In this document: positions 52,862-63,094 of the stretch, in pieces
Layout: every line of letters starts with the position of its first letter
Numbering within the stretch: the stretch's first letter is position 1
Source: Nocardia asteroides
Lineage (GTDB): Bacteria; Actinomycetota; Actinomycetes; Mycobacteriales; Mycobacteriaceae
Assembly: GCF_900637185.1 (NCBI RefSeq)
Contig: NZ_LR134352.1
Location: 4,702,001 to 4,766,000 of the forward strand
DNA length: 64,000 nucleotides
Direction: 5' to 3'
Notes under the pieces: model-generated
Databases searched by the model: none
Seen by the model: the letters and a program-made list of their open reading frames with translations, nothing else
What the model was told of the DNA's origin: nothing
Made by a program: the position numbers and the translations under genes

Positions 52862-53824
52862 TCACCCGCCGAGCGCGTGCGCCAGCCGGGCCGCGCAGGC
52901 ACGCAGACTCGCGCGCAGTTCCGGTGAGTCGCACACCCGGAACGGCACGCCGAGGCCGATCAGTTGTACGGCGAGCCAGTCCGGGTCGTCGGCACGGGTC
53001 TCGGTGAGCCGGCACGCGGTGTCGCCCACGGCGAGGAGGCTGCCCGCTGCCGCGCCGAGCCTGCCCGCCACCCGGCCCGGTGGGGCATCGATCGTCACGT
53101 CCACCGTGTACTCCGGTGTGGCCCAGTCGGTTCGGTAGCCCGCGACATAGCCTGCGGCGTCGTCGGCGGGCAGTTCCCTGGCGACGATGCGGGCGCCGGT
53201 GGGCTGCGGCCCCTCGATCCGATCGGCGCGGAAGCTGCGCCAGGCGTCCCGGTCGAGGTCGTAGGCCACCAGGTACCAGCGCCGGCCCGCCGCGGCGACA
53301 CCGATCGGTTCGACATGGCGCCGGGACTCGGCGCCCGCCGCGTCGCGATAGCGCAGGCGCACCCGTTCCCGGTTGCTCACGGCGGCGGCCAGCGTGGTGA
53401 GCACCTCCGGGTCGACCGTGGGGCCGGTGCCGGCGCGCACCGCCACGGCCGTGCCCACCACCCGCACCCGCCTGCGCAGTTTCGCGGGCAGGACCTGCTC
53501 GAGTTTGGTCAGCGCGCGCACCGACGCGTCCTCGATCCCGGCGACGGCCTGCCCTGCCGCGACCCGCAATCCGACCGCGACCGCCACCGCCTCGTCCTCG
53601 TCGAGGACCAGCGGCGGCAGCGCGGACCCGGCGGTCAGCCGGTAGCCGCCGGTCGCGCCCAGGGCCGCGACGACGGGATAGCCCAGCTCACGCAACCGGT
53701 CGACGTCGCGGCGGACGGTGCGGTCGGTGACGCCGAGCCGGTCGGCGAGTTCGCTGCCGGGCCACTCCCGCGGCATCTGCAACAGCGACAGCAATCGGAG
53801 CAGGCGGGCGGCGGTATCGGTCAT
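52862..53824 (-). CDS. WYL-domain regulator (DeoR-type HTH)
   Basis: This 320-aa regulator starts at ATG 53824 (MTDTAARLLRLLSLLQMPREWPGSELADRLGVTDRTVRRDVDRLRELGYPV), a DeoR-type winged helix, followed by a WYL domain (PIGVAAAGRRWYLVAYDLDRDAWRSFRADRIEG) and a C-terminal WCX extension. An upstream ATG at 53845 lies within a 10-bp palindrome that looks like its own operator, so the shorter start is preferred. It is divergent from the epoxide hydrolase gene and probably controls it and itself. Confidence 0.87.
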   Translation of the reverse strand: MTDTAARLLRLLSLLQMPREWPGSELADRLGVTDRTVRRDVDRLRELGYPVVAALGATGGYRLTAGSALPPLVLDEDEAVAVAVGLRVAAGQAVAGIEDASVRALTKLEQVLPAKLRRRVRVVGTAVAVRAGTGPTVDPEVLTTLAAAVSNRERVRLRYRDAAGAESRRHVEPIGVAAAGRRWYLVAYDLDRDAWRSFRADRIEGPQPTGARIVARELPADDAAGYVAGYRTDWATPEYTVDVTIDAPPGRVAGRLGAAAGSLLAVGDTACRLTETRADDPDWLAVQLIGLGVPFRVCDSPELRASLRACAARLAHALGG

Positions 53825-53842
53825 GCCGTCGATTCTGCCTGC

Positions 53843-53869
53843 CATCTAGGACCGAAACTGTCCTAGATG
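53843..53869. promoter_or_regulatory. Operator palindrome between WYL regulator and epoxide hydrolase
   Basis: CATCTAGGAC and GTCCTAGATG form a perfect 10-bp inverted repeat with a 7-bp spacer. It is the only sizeable symmetry between the divergent starts. Confidence 0.65.
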
Positions 53870-53908
53870 CCTTTTATCGTCGGTGAAGACATCGACAGAG
53901 GAGATCGC

Positions 53909-55045
53909 ATGACCGCCATTCGCCCCTTCCGTATCGACATCCCGCAGGCCGACCTCGACGACCTGCACGAGCGGCTGCGGCGCACCCGCTGGGCCGCACC
54001 GCTGCCGGGGACGGGGTGGGAACGTGGCGTGCCCACCAGCTACCTGCGCGAACTCGCGACGTACTGGGTGGAGCAGTTCGATTGGCGCGCACAGGAATCC
54101 GCGCTCAACGCGTTCCCGCAGTTCGTCACCGAGATCGACGGCCTCGATGTGCACTTCCTGCACGTGCGGTCGCCGGAGCCGGACGCGGTGCCGCTGGTGC
54201 TGACCCACGGGTGGCCGAATTCGTTCGTGGAGTTCACCCGCACGATCGGCCCGCTGACCGATCCCCGGGCGCACGGACTCGATCCGGAACTCGCCTTCCA
54301 TGTGGTGGTGCCGTCGGTGCCGGGATTCGCCTTCTCGGCCGAGCCGCGCGAAGCGAGGATGAGCACCGCGCGGGTGGCGAGCATGTGGGCGACCCTGATG
54401 GACCGGCTCGGTTACGCCCGCTACGGCACCCAGGGCGGTGACCTGGGCGCCTATATCGCACCCGAGATGGCCATGGCCGCGCCCGAACATGTGATCGGTG
54501 TCCACCTCGACGGGGGTATCGGGATGCCCACCGCCGCCGACGTGCCGGACATGTCGGCCGAGGATCTGGAACAGTGGAACGAGATGCAGCAGTGGATGAC
54601 CGGCGGCATCGACCATCACACCCTGCTGCGGGCCGCGCCGCAGACCTTCGCGCTGGGCTGGAACGACTCCCCCGTGGGGCTGCTGGCCTGGCTGATGCAG
54701 AAGTTCCAAGAGTTCACCCCGATGGCCGAGCTCGCCGAGGACGTCATCGACCGCGACCTGCTGCTCACCAATGCCGCGATCTACTGGTTCACCCAGACCA
54801 CCGGCACGTCCTCGTGGCCGATGTACGACGGGCTGCGTGACGGCGGCTTCGCGTGGCCCACCGGCCAGAACCTGGTACCGACCGGCGTCTACGGCGGCGG
54901 CTCACCCCTGATGCGCAAGCTCGCCGACCGCGACCACAAGATCACCCACTGGCCGGCGGACAACCCCGGCAACCATTTCGTCGCGATGGAGGAACCGGCC
55001 GCGCACGTCGCCGACATCCGGGCGTTCTTCGCGCCGCTGCGCTGA
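53909..55045 (+). CDS. Epoxide hydrolase (EHN + alpha/beta hydrolase)
   Basis: This 378-aa protein starts at ATG 53909 after GAGGAG. The N-terminal EHN domain (PFRIDIPQADLDDLHERLRRTRW) is followed by the alpha/beta hydrolase core: oxyanion HGWPNSFVEFTRTI, nucleophile Asp in TQGGDLGAYIAPEMA, and a C-terminal His in GNHFVAMEEP. It should open an epoxide to a diol, like mammalian microsomal-type enzymes. The divergent WYL regulator and palindrome imply it is inducible. Its substrate is unknown. Confidence 0.9.
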   Translation: MTAIRPFRIDIPQADLDDLHERLRRTRWAAPLPGTGWERGVPTSYLRELATYWVEQFDWRAQESALNAFPQFVTEIDGLDVHFLHVRSPEPDAVPLVLTHGWPNSFVEFTRTIGPLTDPRAHGLDPELAFHVVVPSVPGFAFSAEPREARMSTARVASMWATLMDRLGYARYGTQGGDLGAYIAPEMAMAAPEHVIGVHLDGGIGMPTAADVPDMSAEDLEQWNEMQQWMTGGIDHHTLLRAAPQTFALGWNDSPVGLLAWLMQKFQEFTPMAELAEDVIDRDLLLTNAAIYWFTQTTGTSSWPMYDGLRDGGFAWPTGQNLVPTGVYGGGSPLMRKLADRDHKITHWPADNPGNHFVAMEEPAAHVADIRAFFAPLR

Positions 55046-55062
55046 CGCGGTCGTGCCCGGGG

Positions 55063-55581
55063 TCAGCGCAGACTGGCGTCGGGCACCGTGGGCGGGCAGG
55101 GCGCGCCCGGCGCGGTGACCAGCTCGAAGTGCCACCACTCGTTGTCGAAGGTGCGGCACAGGCCCCAGCGGTTGCCGTTGGCTTCCAGCCAGGCGGCGCC
55201 TTCCTGGGGGCCGACGTCGACGGCGTGGCCGGAGACGTGGGTGGATTCCTCCGGTGGCAGCACCCAGCGGCGGGCCTCGTCGGGGCTGCCGTAGGTGGCC
55301 AGGCCGTCCTGCCACAGCAGTTCCTGCTGCTCGGGAGTGCGGTAGCCGGAGGTGATCGAGAGCGGCACGCCCTCGGCGTGGGCCTGCTGTTCGGCGAGGG
55401 TGTAGGCCAGCGCCAACGGCGGGTCCAGGCCCTCGGTGCCCGCGGCGGACTGGAACTGTTCGCGCTGGTCGGGGGTGCCCGGCTGGGCTGCGACGAGGCC
55501 GGCGCCGACGGCGGTCACGGCCGCGGCGGCCGTCATCGTCACCAGCATCCGGTCGGCCACCCGGCCGAGCACAGTAGTCAT
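55063..55581 (-). CDS. Secreted M15 (VanY-type) D-Ala-D-Ala carboxypeptidase
   Basis: This 172-aa protein has an N-terminal hydrophobic export segment (MLVTMTAAAAVTAVGAGLVAAQ) and an M15 peptidase domain: ITSGYRTPEQQELLW, STHVSGHAVDVG (zinc His and Asp) and NEWWHFEL (catalytic Glu and zinc His). It should trim D-Ala from peptidoglycan stem peptides outside the membrane. It is convergent with the epoxide hydrolase gene, 17 bp away. The ATG at 55581 is 6 nt after TAGACT, a leaderless-type start. Confidence 0.9.
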   Translation of the reverse strand: MTTVLGRVADRMLVTMTAAAAVTAVGAGLVAAQPGTPDQREQFQSAAGTEGLDPPLALAYTLAEQQAHAEGVPLSITSGYRTPEQQELLWQDGLATYGSPDEARRWVLPPEESTHVSGHAVDVGPQEGAAWLEANGNRWGLCRTFDNEWWHFELVTAPGAPCPPTVPDASLR

Positions 55582-55587
55582 GCCGGA

Positions 55588-55593
55588 AGTCTA
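55588..55593 (-). promoter_or_regulatory. -10 box (TAGACT) of the M15 peptidase
   Basis: TAGACT ends 6 nt before ATG 55581. Confidence 0.45.
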
Positions 55594-55602
55594 TCGACCA
55601 CG

Positions 55603-55643
55603 CCCGAGCCCGAGCCGACCGCGGGGACTGGCTCGGGCTCGGG
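55603..55643 (-). terminator. Terminator of the PLP synthase-MFS operon
   Basis: A 14-bp perfect stem (CCCGAGCCCGAGCC and complement) with a 13-nt loop ends 6 bp after the MFS stop. Confidence 0.7.
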
Positions 55644-55649
55644 CGCAGG

Positions 55650-56990
55650 TCAGCGCACCGGCTCGTCGATGCGCGCGGCCGGAACGGGATCCGTCCACCG
55701 GTCACCGCCGGTCCGGACCGGCCAGCGGCCCGGCGCCGCGGTGTAGGCGGGCAGCGCCGCCGCCTGCCGGTGCCGTCCGCCGGCGGGCCGGATCGCGCGA
55801 TGTACCGCCACGGCGGTGAGCACGCCGATCAGGATCAGGCCCGCCCAGACCAGCCGGTCGGCCCCGGCGGCGCGGGCGGCGCCCAGCACCGCGCCGGTGG
55901 CCAGATTGCCGGCGAGGATCGCGACACCGACGATCGTGTTGTAGAACCCGTAATGGGTGGCGACCAGCTTGCCGTCGGCCATCGACACCACGGTGTCCAT
56001 CTCGAACGGGAACACCGCCGCCGTCCCGATCGCCAGCACCGCCGCCGACAGCAGCAACGCCGTCGCCGCTGCCACCGTGCCGAACGGTGCGGGGCCGGGC
56101 ACCAGCACCAGCGGCACGAACGCCACCGCCAGCACACCCACACCGCGGACCAGGCCGCGACCGACCCCCCAGCGCTCCCGGAACCACGCGGTGATCCGCA
56201 CCTGCCCCGCGACGGCGACCACGCCGGACACCACGAACACCAGCGCGGTCAGCACCTGCGCGCCGGCCCCCGAGATGACATCGGCCTGCAGCGGCAAGGC
56301 CAGATACACCTGGAACGACAGCACATACGACCCGCCCATCGCCACCGCGAACGCCATGAAGCGCCGGTTGGCCGCGATGGCGCGCCAGTCGGCGAGCACC
56401 GACGTCGTGGTGGTCACCCCCGTGCGTTGCGGCAGCGCGCACAGCTGCGCCACCGACAGCAGCGCGAACACCACCGCGGCCGCGGCGGCCGTCCACCGGA
56501 AATCCACGCCGAGCAGGGCGATACCGACGAGCGGACCCGCCAGGATGCCCGCCTGATAGAACACGTTGAACACCGCGAACGCCTCGACCCGCCGCTCCCC
56601 CGCCTCGGCCGCCAGGTAGGCACGGACCGCCGGATTGAACAGCGCGCCGGCGAATCCCGTCGCGGCGGAGGCGATCAGCAGCATCGGCAGCGAGGTCGCG
56701 AAGATCAGCGCGGCGAACCCCGCGGTCCGCAGCACACAGCCCGCCACGATGAGCGGCTTGTAGCCGAGCCGGTCGGCCAGCGTGCCCCCGAGCAGGAACA
56801 TGCCCTGCTGGGAGAAGTTGCGCACCCCGAGCACCAGCCCGACCGCCCAGGCCGCCAGGCCGAGCGAGCCGGACAGGTAGCCGGCCAGATACGGCATGAG
56901 CATGTAGAAGCCGAGGTTGATGCCGAACTGGTTGATCATCAGCAGCCGCGCCGGGGTGTCGAATCCGGCGAAGGTCCGCAGCGTCGTCAT
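55650..56990 (-). CDS. MFS transporter (12-TM, exporter-like)
   Basis: This 446-aa protein starts at ATG 56990 ([31 protein letters not shown]). About twelve hydrophobic segments and the loop motif [13 protein letters not shown] (DRxGRR/K-type, between helices 2 and 3) identify the major facilitator superfamily. The start overlaps the PLP-enzyme stop (ATGA), so the two are co-translated. It is probably the exporter of the PLP enzyme's product or a drug-type efflux pump. The C-terminal ~50 residues are polar and proline-rich. Confidence 0.88.
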   Translation of the reverse strand: MTTLRTFAGFDTPARLLMINQFGINLGFYMLMPYLAGYLSGSLGLAAWAVGLVLGVRNFSQQGMFLLGGTLADRLGYKPLIVAGCVLRTAGFAALIFATSLPMLLIASAATGFAGALFNPAVRAYLAAEAGERRVEAFAVFNVFYQAGILAGPLVGIALLGVDFRWTAAAAAVVFALLSVAQLCALPQRTGVTTTTSVLADWRAIAANRRFMAFAVAMGGSYVLSFQVYLALPLQADVISGAGAQVLTALVFVVSGVVAVAGQVRITAWFRERWGVGRGLVRGVGVLAVAFVPLVLVPGPAPFGTVAAATALLLSAAVLAIGTAAVFPFEMDTVVSMADGKLVATHYGFYNTIVGVAILAGNLATGAVLGAARAAGADRLVWAGLILIGVLTAVAVHRAIRPAGGRHRQAAALPAYTAAPGRWPVRTGGDRWTDPVPAARIDEPVR

Positions 56991-58099
56991 GCGGTCACCG
57001 CTCCGGTCCGGTGCGCACCGGGCGTCGCCGCGCGGGGGTCGACCACCGTGGTGCACCGCGTCCAGGATTCGACCACCCGCTCGGCCGGATGGCCGATCGT
57101 CGCGGGCTCGGTGGCGGGCGGCCCGGTGAGCAGGCCGTGCTCGTGGCAGTAGGCGTCGTTGTAGACGGTGTCGAAGTAGCGGTGCGGTCCGTCGGGGAAG
57201 ATCGCGGCGATCCTGGTGCGCGCGGGGGCGGTGCGCGCCGCCCACCCGGCCACCAGCGCGACCGCGCCGACGCTCCATCCGCCGGTGGCGTAGTGGGTGG
57301 CGGCCAGGGTGCGGCACGCCCAGACGGCTTCGGCCGGTGCGACCCAGTGGATTTCGTCGAACGCGCCGTAGTCGACATTGGCCGGATGGATGTTGGACCC
57401 GAGCCCGCGCATCAGGCGCGGGCCCGCGGGCTGGCCGAAGATGGTCGAGGCCACCGTGTCGACGCCGATCAGCCGCAGCCGCGGATGGTGGCGGCGCAAT
57501 GCGCGGGCCACCCCGGCGGAGTGGCCGCCGGTGCCGACCGCGCACACCAGCACGTCGATCCGGCCGAGCTGCTCGATCAGTTCGGCGGCGAGCCCGGCGT
57601 AGCCGTCGGCGGCGTCAGGATTGCTGTACTGGTCGGGGCACCAGGCGGTGGGCTCGGCGGCGAGCAGTTCGGCGACGCGGTCGCGGCGGGCCTGCTGCCA
57701 GCCGCCGGTGGCGTGCGGCCGCTCCACGAGATCGACCCGGGCGCCGAACGCGGTGAGCATGCGCGCCACGATCGGTTCGAGCCCGGGATCGGTCACCACC
57801 GTCACCGGATGCCCGTGCACGAGCCCGGCCAGAGCCAGGCCGAGTCCGAGGGTGCCGCTGCTGGATTCGACGATCCGGGCCCCGGGCAGCAGCTCACCGC
57901 GCTGCTCGGCCTTGCGCACCATGTGCAGGGCGGGACGGTCCTTCATACCGCCGGGATTGAAGCCTTCGAGCTTGGCCCAGAAGCCCCGGTCGGCGGTGGC
58001 CAGCGGCGCACCGACCCACATCACCGGGGTGTTGCCGACCAGGGCGTGTGGCCGGTCGGCGATCGCGGGCACGGTTCGGTCGAGCACGTGTTCCTGCAT
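56987..58099 (-). CDS. PLP-dependent cysteine-synthase-family enzyme
   Basis: This 370-aa fold type II enzyme has the PLP-lysine in [15 protein letters not shown] (Lys near residue 53), the substrate loop [13 protein letters not shown], and the phosphate loop [13 protein letters not shown]. It resembles cysteine synthase and the SbnA-type diaminopropionate branch, but the C-terminal ~70 residues ([13 protein letters not shown]...) differ from housekeeping CysK. It is coupled with an MFS exporter, so it may make a secreted amino acid or a metallophore precursor. The reaction is not determined by sequence. Confidence 0.82.
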   Translation of the reverse strand: MQEHVLDRTVPAIADRPHALVGNTPVMWVGAPLATADRGFWAKLEGFNPGGMKDRPALHMVRKAEQRGELLPGARIVESSSGTLGLGLALAGLVHGHPVTVVTDPGLEPIVARMLTAFGARVDLVERPHATGGWQQARRDRVAELLAAEPTAWCPDQYSNPDAADGYAGLAAELIEQLGRIDVLVCAVGTGGHSAGVARALRRHHPRLRLIGVDTVASTIFGQPAGPRLMRGLGSNIHPANVDYGAFDEIHWVAPAEAVWACRTLAATHYATGGWSVGAVALVAGWAARTAPARTRIAAIFPDGPHRYFDTVYNDAYCHEHGLLTGPPATEPATIGHPAERVVESWTRCTTVVDPRAATPGAHRTGAVTA

Positions 58100-58201
58100 G
58101 TCTGTCGCTTCCTGTGTCGTCCGCCGGGCGCGGCGGCACTGACGAGAACGGGCACGCGGACTCCGGTCCGGCCGGAGACGGCCGGACCTGGCGCTGACCG
58201 A

Positions 58202-58603
58202 TCAGCGACGACAGATGCAGTGGTGGGTCAGGATGTCGCGGCCCGGGCGGTACCGCGGCGACGAACGCGGCGGACCGCGCGGTGTGCGGACCGGATGCTC
58301 CAGCGCCGCCACCAGCACGACGATCAGCGCGCCCAGCAGGCTCAGCGCGGGCAGCACGATCCCGGTGTCGGCCACGGCCGTCCCGGCCAGGCAGTGATCG
58401 GGCAGCGGGTGCCCGGGCACGACGAGATCGAGGGTGTCCACGACGGCGGCCACCGCGAGGCGCTCGGCGCCGGCGGCGTGGTGGTCCTCGTGATGCACCG
58501 TGGTGCAGTCGATCACGAGCGCGCACACCGCGCCGACGATCGCCAGCAGCGCGGCGACGACACCAGGCCGGTAGCCGGCGACGGGACGGTCCGGCGCGTG
58601 CAC
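58202..58603 (-). CDS. Small membrane protein with Cys/His tail
   Basis: This 133-aa protein is started at GTG 58603 because AGGAGG stands 8 nt upstream; GTG 58606 and an open frame to 58648 are alternatives. It has two membrane helices (about residues 12-32 and 78-100) joined by a His-rich external loop (TVHHEDHHAAG), and the C-terminus is DILTHHCICRR. The His/Cys clusters suggest metal binding. I do not recognise the family. It lies 102 bp upstream of the PLP enzyme on the same strand; a CTACGTAG palindrome lies about 55 bp upstream of its start. Confidence 0.65.
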   Translation of the reverse strand: MHAPDRPVAGYRPGVVAALLAIVGAVCALVIDCTTVHHEDHHAAGAERLAVAAVVDTLDLVVPGHPLPDHCLAGTAVADTGIVLPALSLLGALIVVLVAALEHPVRTPRGPPRSSPRYRPGRDILTHHCICRR

Positions 58604-58734
58604 CACCGTGACCTCCTTCCGCTCGCCGGGGACGACCTCCACGACCAACCTACTATGCCACTACGTAGATGCTGGTCGGCCCACCCGCCTCCGGAACGTC
58701 GCGACACGAGGGCCCGTTCGCGCGGCGAACGAGA

Positions 58735-58772
58735 ACGGCCCCGGTCCCCACCGCAGCGGGAACCGGGGCCGT
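58735..58772 (-). terminator. Terminator of the fumarase gene
   Basis: ACGGCCCCGGT and its complement form an 11-bp stem with a 16-nt loop, just after the fumarase stop. Confidence 0.7.
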
Positions 58773-58789
58773 CGACAGCCGGACGAGGT

Positions 58790-60466
<1,677 letters not shown>

Positions 60467-60584
60467 GAATCGCACTCCTCGGGTGGCTGGTCACAAAGCA
60501 CTCGGAAGCCTATCGACCACCCGCGTCCACCTGCTGGTTAGGCAACCCTATGTGACGTAAGCCAATGGCCTGAACCAAGATCGA

Positions 60585-60600
60585 GGTTGCACGTTCAACC
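60585..60600. promoter_or_regulatory. Operator palindrome for the MarR regulator
   Basis: GGTTGCACGTTCAACC is a 16-bp palindrome, GGTTGnACGTnCAACC with 14 of 16 positions symmetric. The TTG...CAA ends fit MarR-type sites. It lies 87 bp upstream of the marR start. Confidence 0.6.
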
Positions 60601-60686
60601 CGAACGGTGCTACCCATTCTCCGGACGGTGGCGGGGCGTGCACCGTTCCAATCCGAAGCATGCACCGGAGAATCTGGAGCTCGATC

Positions 60687-61214
60687 GTGACCGATCCACA
60701 GTGGCTCGATGATGTCGAAATGCGCGCCTGGCTGGGCTACGTCCGGACCCGCGACCTGATCGCCGCGGCGATCGGGCGTGACGCGGGCCGGGCTGCCAAC
60801 CTCAGCTGGGTCGAGTACTCGGTCCTGGCCTACCTGGCCGACGCGCCGGGTCAGCGCCTGACCTTCGCCGACCTGGCCGGTGCGCTCGAATGGTCGCAGA
60901 GCAGGCTCTCGCACCAGATCACCCGTATGCAGAAGCGCGGACTCGTGACCAGGGAGACCATGCCGCACGATCAGCGCCGCACCGTCGCCCGGCTGACCAC
61001 CGCGGGCGGCCAGCTGCTCACCACCGCCGCGCCCGCGCACGTGCGCAGCGTGCGGCGCAACATGATCGACGTGCTCGACCGCGGCCAGCTCGCCGCCCTC
61101 GCCGAGATCTACGACGTGCTGATCAACCACCACCGCAGCGCGGGCACCGAATTCGGCCCCACCGGCCGCGGCCGCCCCGCCGAGACAGGCGAACCCGCGC
61201 CCGATCCGGTCTGA
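60687..61214 (+). CDS. MarR-family transcription regulator
   Basis: This 175-aa protein starts at GTG 60687 (VTDPQWLDDVEMRAWLGYVRTRDLI), where GGAG stands 8 nt upstream; an ATG at 60660 is weaker. The MarR winged helix is LTFADLAGALEWSQSRLSHQITRMQKRGLVTRETMPHDQRRTVARLTTAG (about residues 50-105, in continuous order). It is divergent from fumarase and has a matching palindrome in the shared region, so it may control fumarase or itself. Confidence 0.87.
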   Translation: MTDPQWLDDVEMRAWLGYVRTRDLIAAAIGRDAGRAANLSWVEYSVLAYLADAPGQRLTFADLAGALEWSQSRLSHQITRMQKRGLVTRETMPHDQRRTVARLTTAGGQLLTTAAPAHVRSVRRNMIDVLDRGQLAALAEIYDVLINHHRSAGTEFGPTGRGRPAETGEPAPDPV

Positions 61215-61233
61215 CCCACCGGCGCGCGACCGG

Positions 61234-61713
61234 CTAGGACCCGCTGCTCCCGGAGTCGGGCCGGTTGTTCCCGAGCCCGCCGCGAGTGATCGTGCCGCCG
61301 CGCTCGGGCGCCCCGCGGTCGTGGATCACCCCGCCGGTGGGCCGCACGAAACTGCCCGCGGCCACCGCCACGGCCGCACCGATCGCCGGATAGACCAGGG
61401 TGTCGGTGTGCTGGTACCAGAAGCGCGCGTACCGGCTGTCGGAGCTGTCGCACTGCCCGTCGGCCACCCGGGTCGAGGAGGTGGTGTCCACGCAGACTCC
61501 GACGGCGGTGGGTTGTCCCGTGGTGCTGGTGGTGGGCCGCGCCGAGGACGTGGTCCGCGACGGCGTACCGGTGGTCGGCCGGGCCGTGCTGGTCACCGGC
61601 GACTTGGTGGTCGTCGCCGCGCGGTGCGACGGCGCCCCGGTCCCGCAGCCCGCCGTCACGAGCGCCAGCGCGACCACGGCGGGCAGCGTGCAGGACACAC
61701 TGCGCGACTTCAT
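61234..61713 (-). CDS. Small lipoprotein of unknown function
   Basis: This 159-aa protein starts at ATG 61713 (MKSRSVSCTLPAVVALALVTAGCGTG): a signal peptide with lipobox VTAGC. A Thr/Ser/Pro-rich linker follows, then a conserved-looking segment (VCVDTTSSTRVADGQCDSSD...RYARFWYQ) with two Cys, and a Gly-rich C-terminus. Similar short lipoproteins occur in related genera; no function is known. It is convergent with the MarR gene. Confidence 0.7.
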   Translation of the reverse strand: MKSRSVSCTLPAVVALALVTAGCGTGAPSHRAATTTKSPVTSTARPTTGTPSRTTSSARPTTSTTGQPTAVGVCVDTTSSTRVADGQCDSSDSRYARFWYQHTDTLVYPAIGAAVAVAAGSFVRPTGGVIHDRGAPERGGTITRGGLGNNRPDSGSSGS

Positions 61714-61830
61714 GATTCGCACGCGCCCGATCGCGCCCCCGGATCCCCCACCCACGTCGTCCCCCTCGAAATCGATTGCGCGAAGGGCCGATTCTAGCGG
61801 CAGACCGGGCCCGCGCGGTCGAAAGGGACG

Positions 61831-61866
61831 CGGCACCGGGACCCGCGTGGACGGGTCCCGGTGCCG
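61831..61866 (-). terminator. Terminator after mftD
   Basis: A 15-bp perfect stem (CGGCACCGGGACCCG and complement) with a 6-nt loop begins 13 bp after the mftD stop. Confidence 0.78.
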
Positions 61867-61879
61867 TCCGTCTGGCCTA

Positions 61880-63094
61880 CTACTGGACGAGATCCGCGGT
61901 GGTGAGCGGTTTCTCGCTGTCGGCGGGCACGCCGAGGGCGCGCTCGAAACCGGCCGGGATGACGATGTCGCCACGGTCGAGATCGGCGATCGAGGTCTTG
62001 CGCAGACCCAGCAGCGCCGAGTCGATGCCGCCGCGCAGGATGTCGAGGACGTTCTCCACGCCGGCCTGCCCGTTGGCGGCCAGGCCCCACAGCGAGGCGC
62101 GGCCGATCAGGACCGCGCGGGCGCCCAGCGCCACGGCCTTGACCACATCGCTGCCACGGCGGATGCCACCGTCGAGCACCACCTCGATCTGGTCGCCGAC
62201 GGCGTCGGCCAGCACCGGCAGCGCGCGGATCGCGGCGGGGGTGCCGTCGAGGTTGTTGCCGCCGTGGTTGGACACCGAGATGCCGGCCACGCCCGCGTCG
62301 ACCGCGCGCAGCGCGTCGTCGACCCGCATGACGCCCTTGAGCAGCACCGGCCCGTCCCACTGCGCGCAGATCCAGGCCACGTCGTCCCAGTCCGGGGCCG
62401 GGGTCTGCATCCATTCGCCGTAGGCGCCGAAGAAGCCGGGCGCCGCGCCGCCGCCGACCGCCATGTTGGGCGCGGTGAGGTCGGGGATGGAGCCCGAGCG
62501 CAGGTAGGTGGCGAGCCAGCGCGGGCGGGCCAGGGTCTGCGGCGCGAACGACATCATGGTGCGCAGGTTCAGCGACTCCGGGATCACCGGGCTGCCCCAG
62601 TCGCGCCCGTGCGAGAACGACCAGTCCAGGGTGAGGATCAGGCCCACGGCGCCCGCCGCCTTGGCCCGGGCCATCCGCTCCAGGATCTGGTCCTTGTTGC
62701 CACACCAGTACAGCTGGAACAGGGTGGACGGATTGGCCGCGACGACCTCTTCGATCGGCTTGCTCGCGAACGAGCTCAGGCCCATGGCGATCCCGCGCGC
62801 GGCGGCGGCCCTGGCCACGGCGACCTCACCGTCGGGATGCACCGCCTGCACGCCGGTGGGCGAGATCATGACCGGCATCGACAGCTGCTGACCGAGCACG
62901 GTGGTGGACTGGTCGCGCTCGCCGATCGGACCCGCGCAGTGCGGGGCGAAGCCGAGTTCGGTGAACGCGGCCTGGTTGTCCTCGATGGTCTGGCCGCGTT
63001 CCGAGCCCGCGATCAGCGCGCCGTACACCGATTTCGGCAGGCGCTTGCGGGCGCGGCGCTGCGCCTCGGCGACGGTCTCGAACCAGGGATTCAT
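61880..63094 (-). CDS. mftD: MftD, pre-mycofactocin synthase
   Basis: MftD is an FMN enzyme of the alpha-hydroxy-acid oxidase family that oxidatively deaminates AHDP to pre-mycofactocin. The 404-aa protein begins MNPWFETVAEAQRRARKRLPKSVYGALIAGSERGQT, and has the FMN and catalytic motifs SNHGGNNLDGTPAAI (catalytic His), VVLDGGIRRGSDVVKAVALGARAVLIGR. The N-terminus and lack of a lactate-specific loop separate it from lactate dehydrogenases. Its start overlaps the mftE stop (ATGA). Confidence 0.93.
   Translation of the reverse strand: MNPWFETVAEAQRRARKRLPKSVYGALIAGSERGQTIEDNQAAFTELGFAPHCAGPIGERDQSTTVLGQQLSMPVMISPTGVQAVHPDGEVAVARAAAARGIAMGLSSFASKPIEEVVAANPSTLFQLYWCGNKDQILERMARAKAAGAVGLILTLDWSFSHGRDWGSPVIPESLNLRTMMSFAPQTLARPRWLATYLRSGSIPDLTAPNMAVGGGAAPGFFGAYGEWMQTPAPDWDDVAWICAQWDGPVLLKGVMRVDDALRAVDAGVAGISVSNHGGNNLDGTPAAIRALPVLADAVGDQIEVVLDGGIRRGSDVVKAVALGARAVLIGRASLWGLAANGQAGVENVLDILRGGIDSALLGLRKTSIADLDRGDIVIPAGFERALGVPADSEKPLTTADLVQ

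Noticed and set aside
58640..58670. BlaI-type operator around CTACTATG...CTACGTAG
   Set aside because: Only the outer four bases are symmetric and no BlaI gene is nearby; treated as a simple palindrome.
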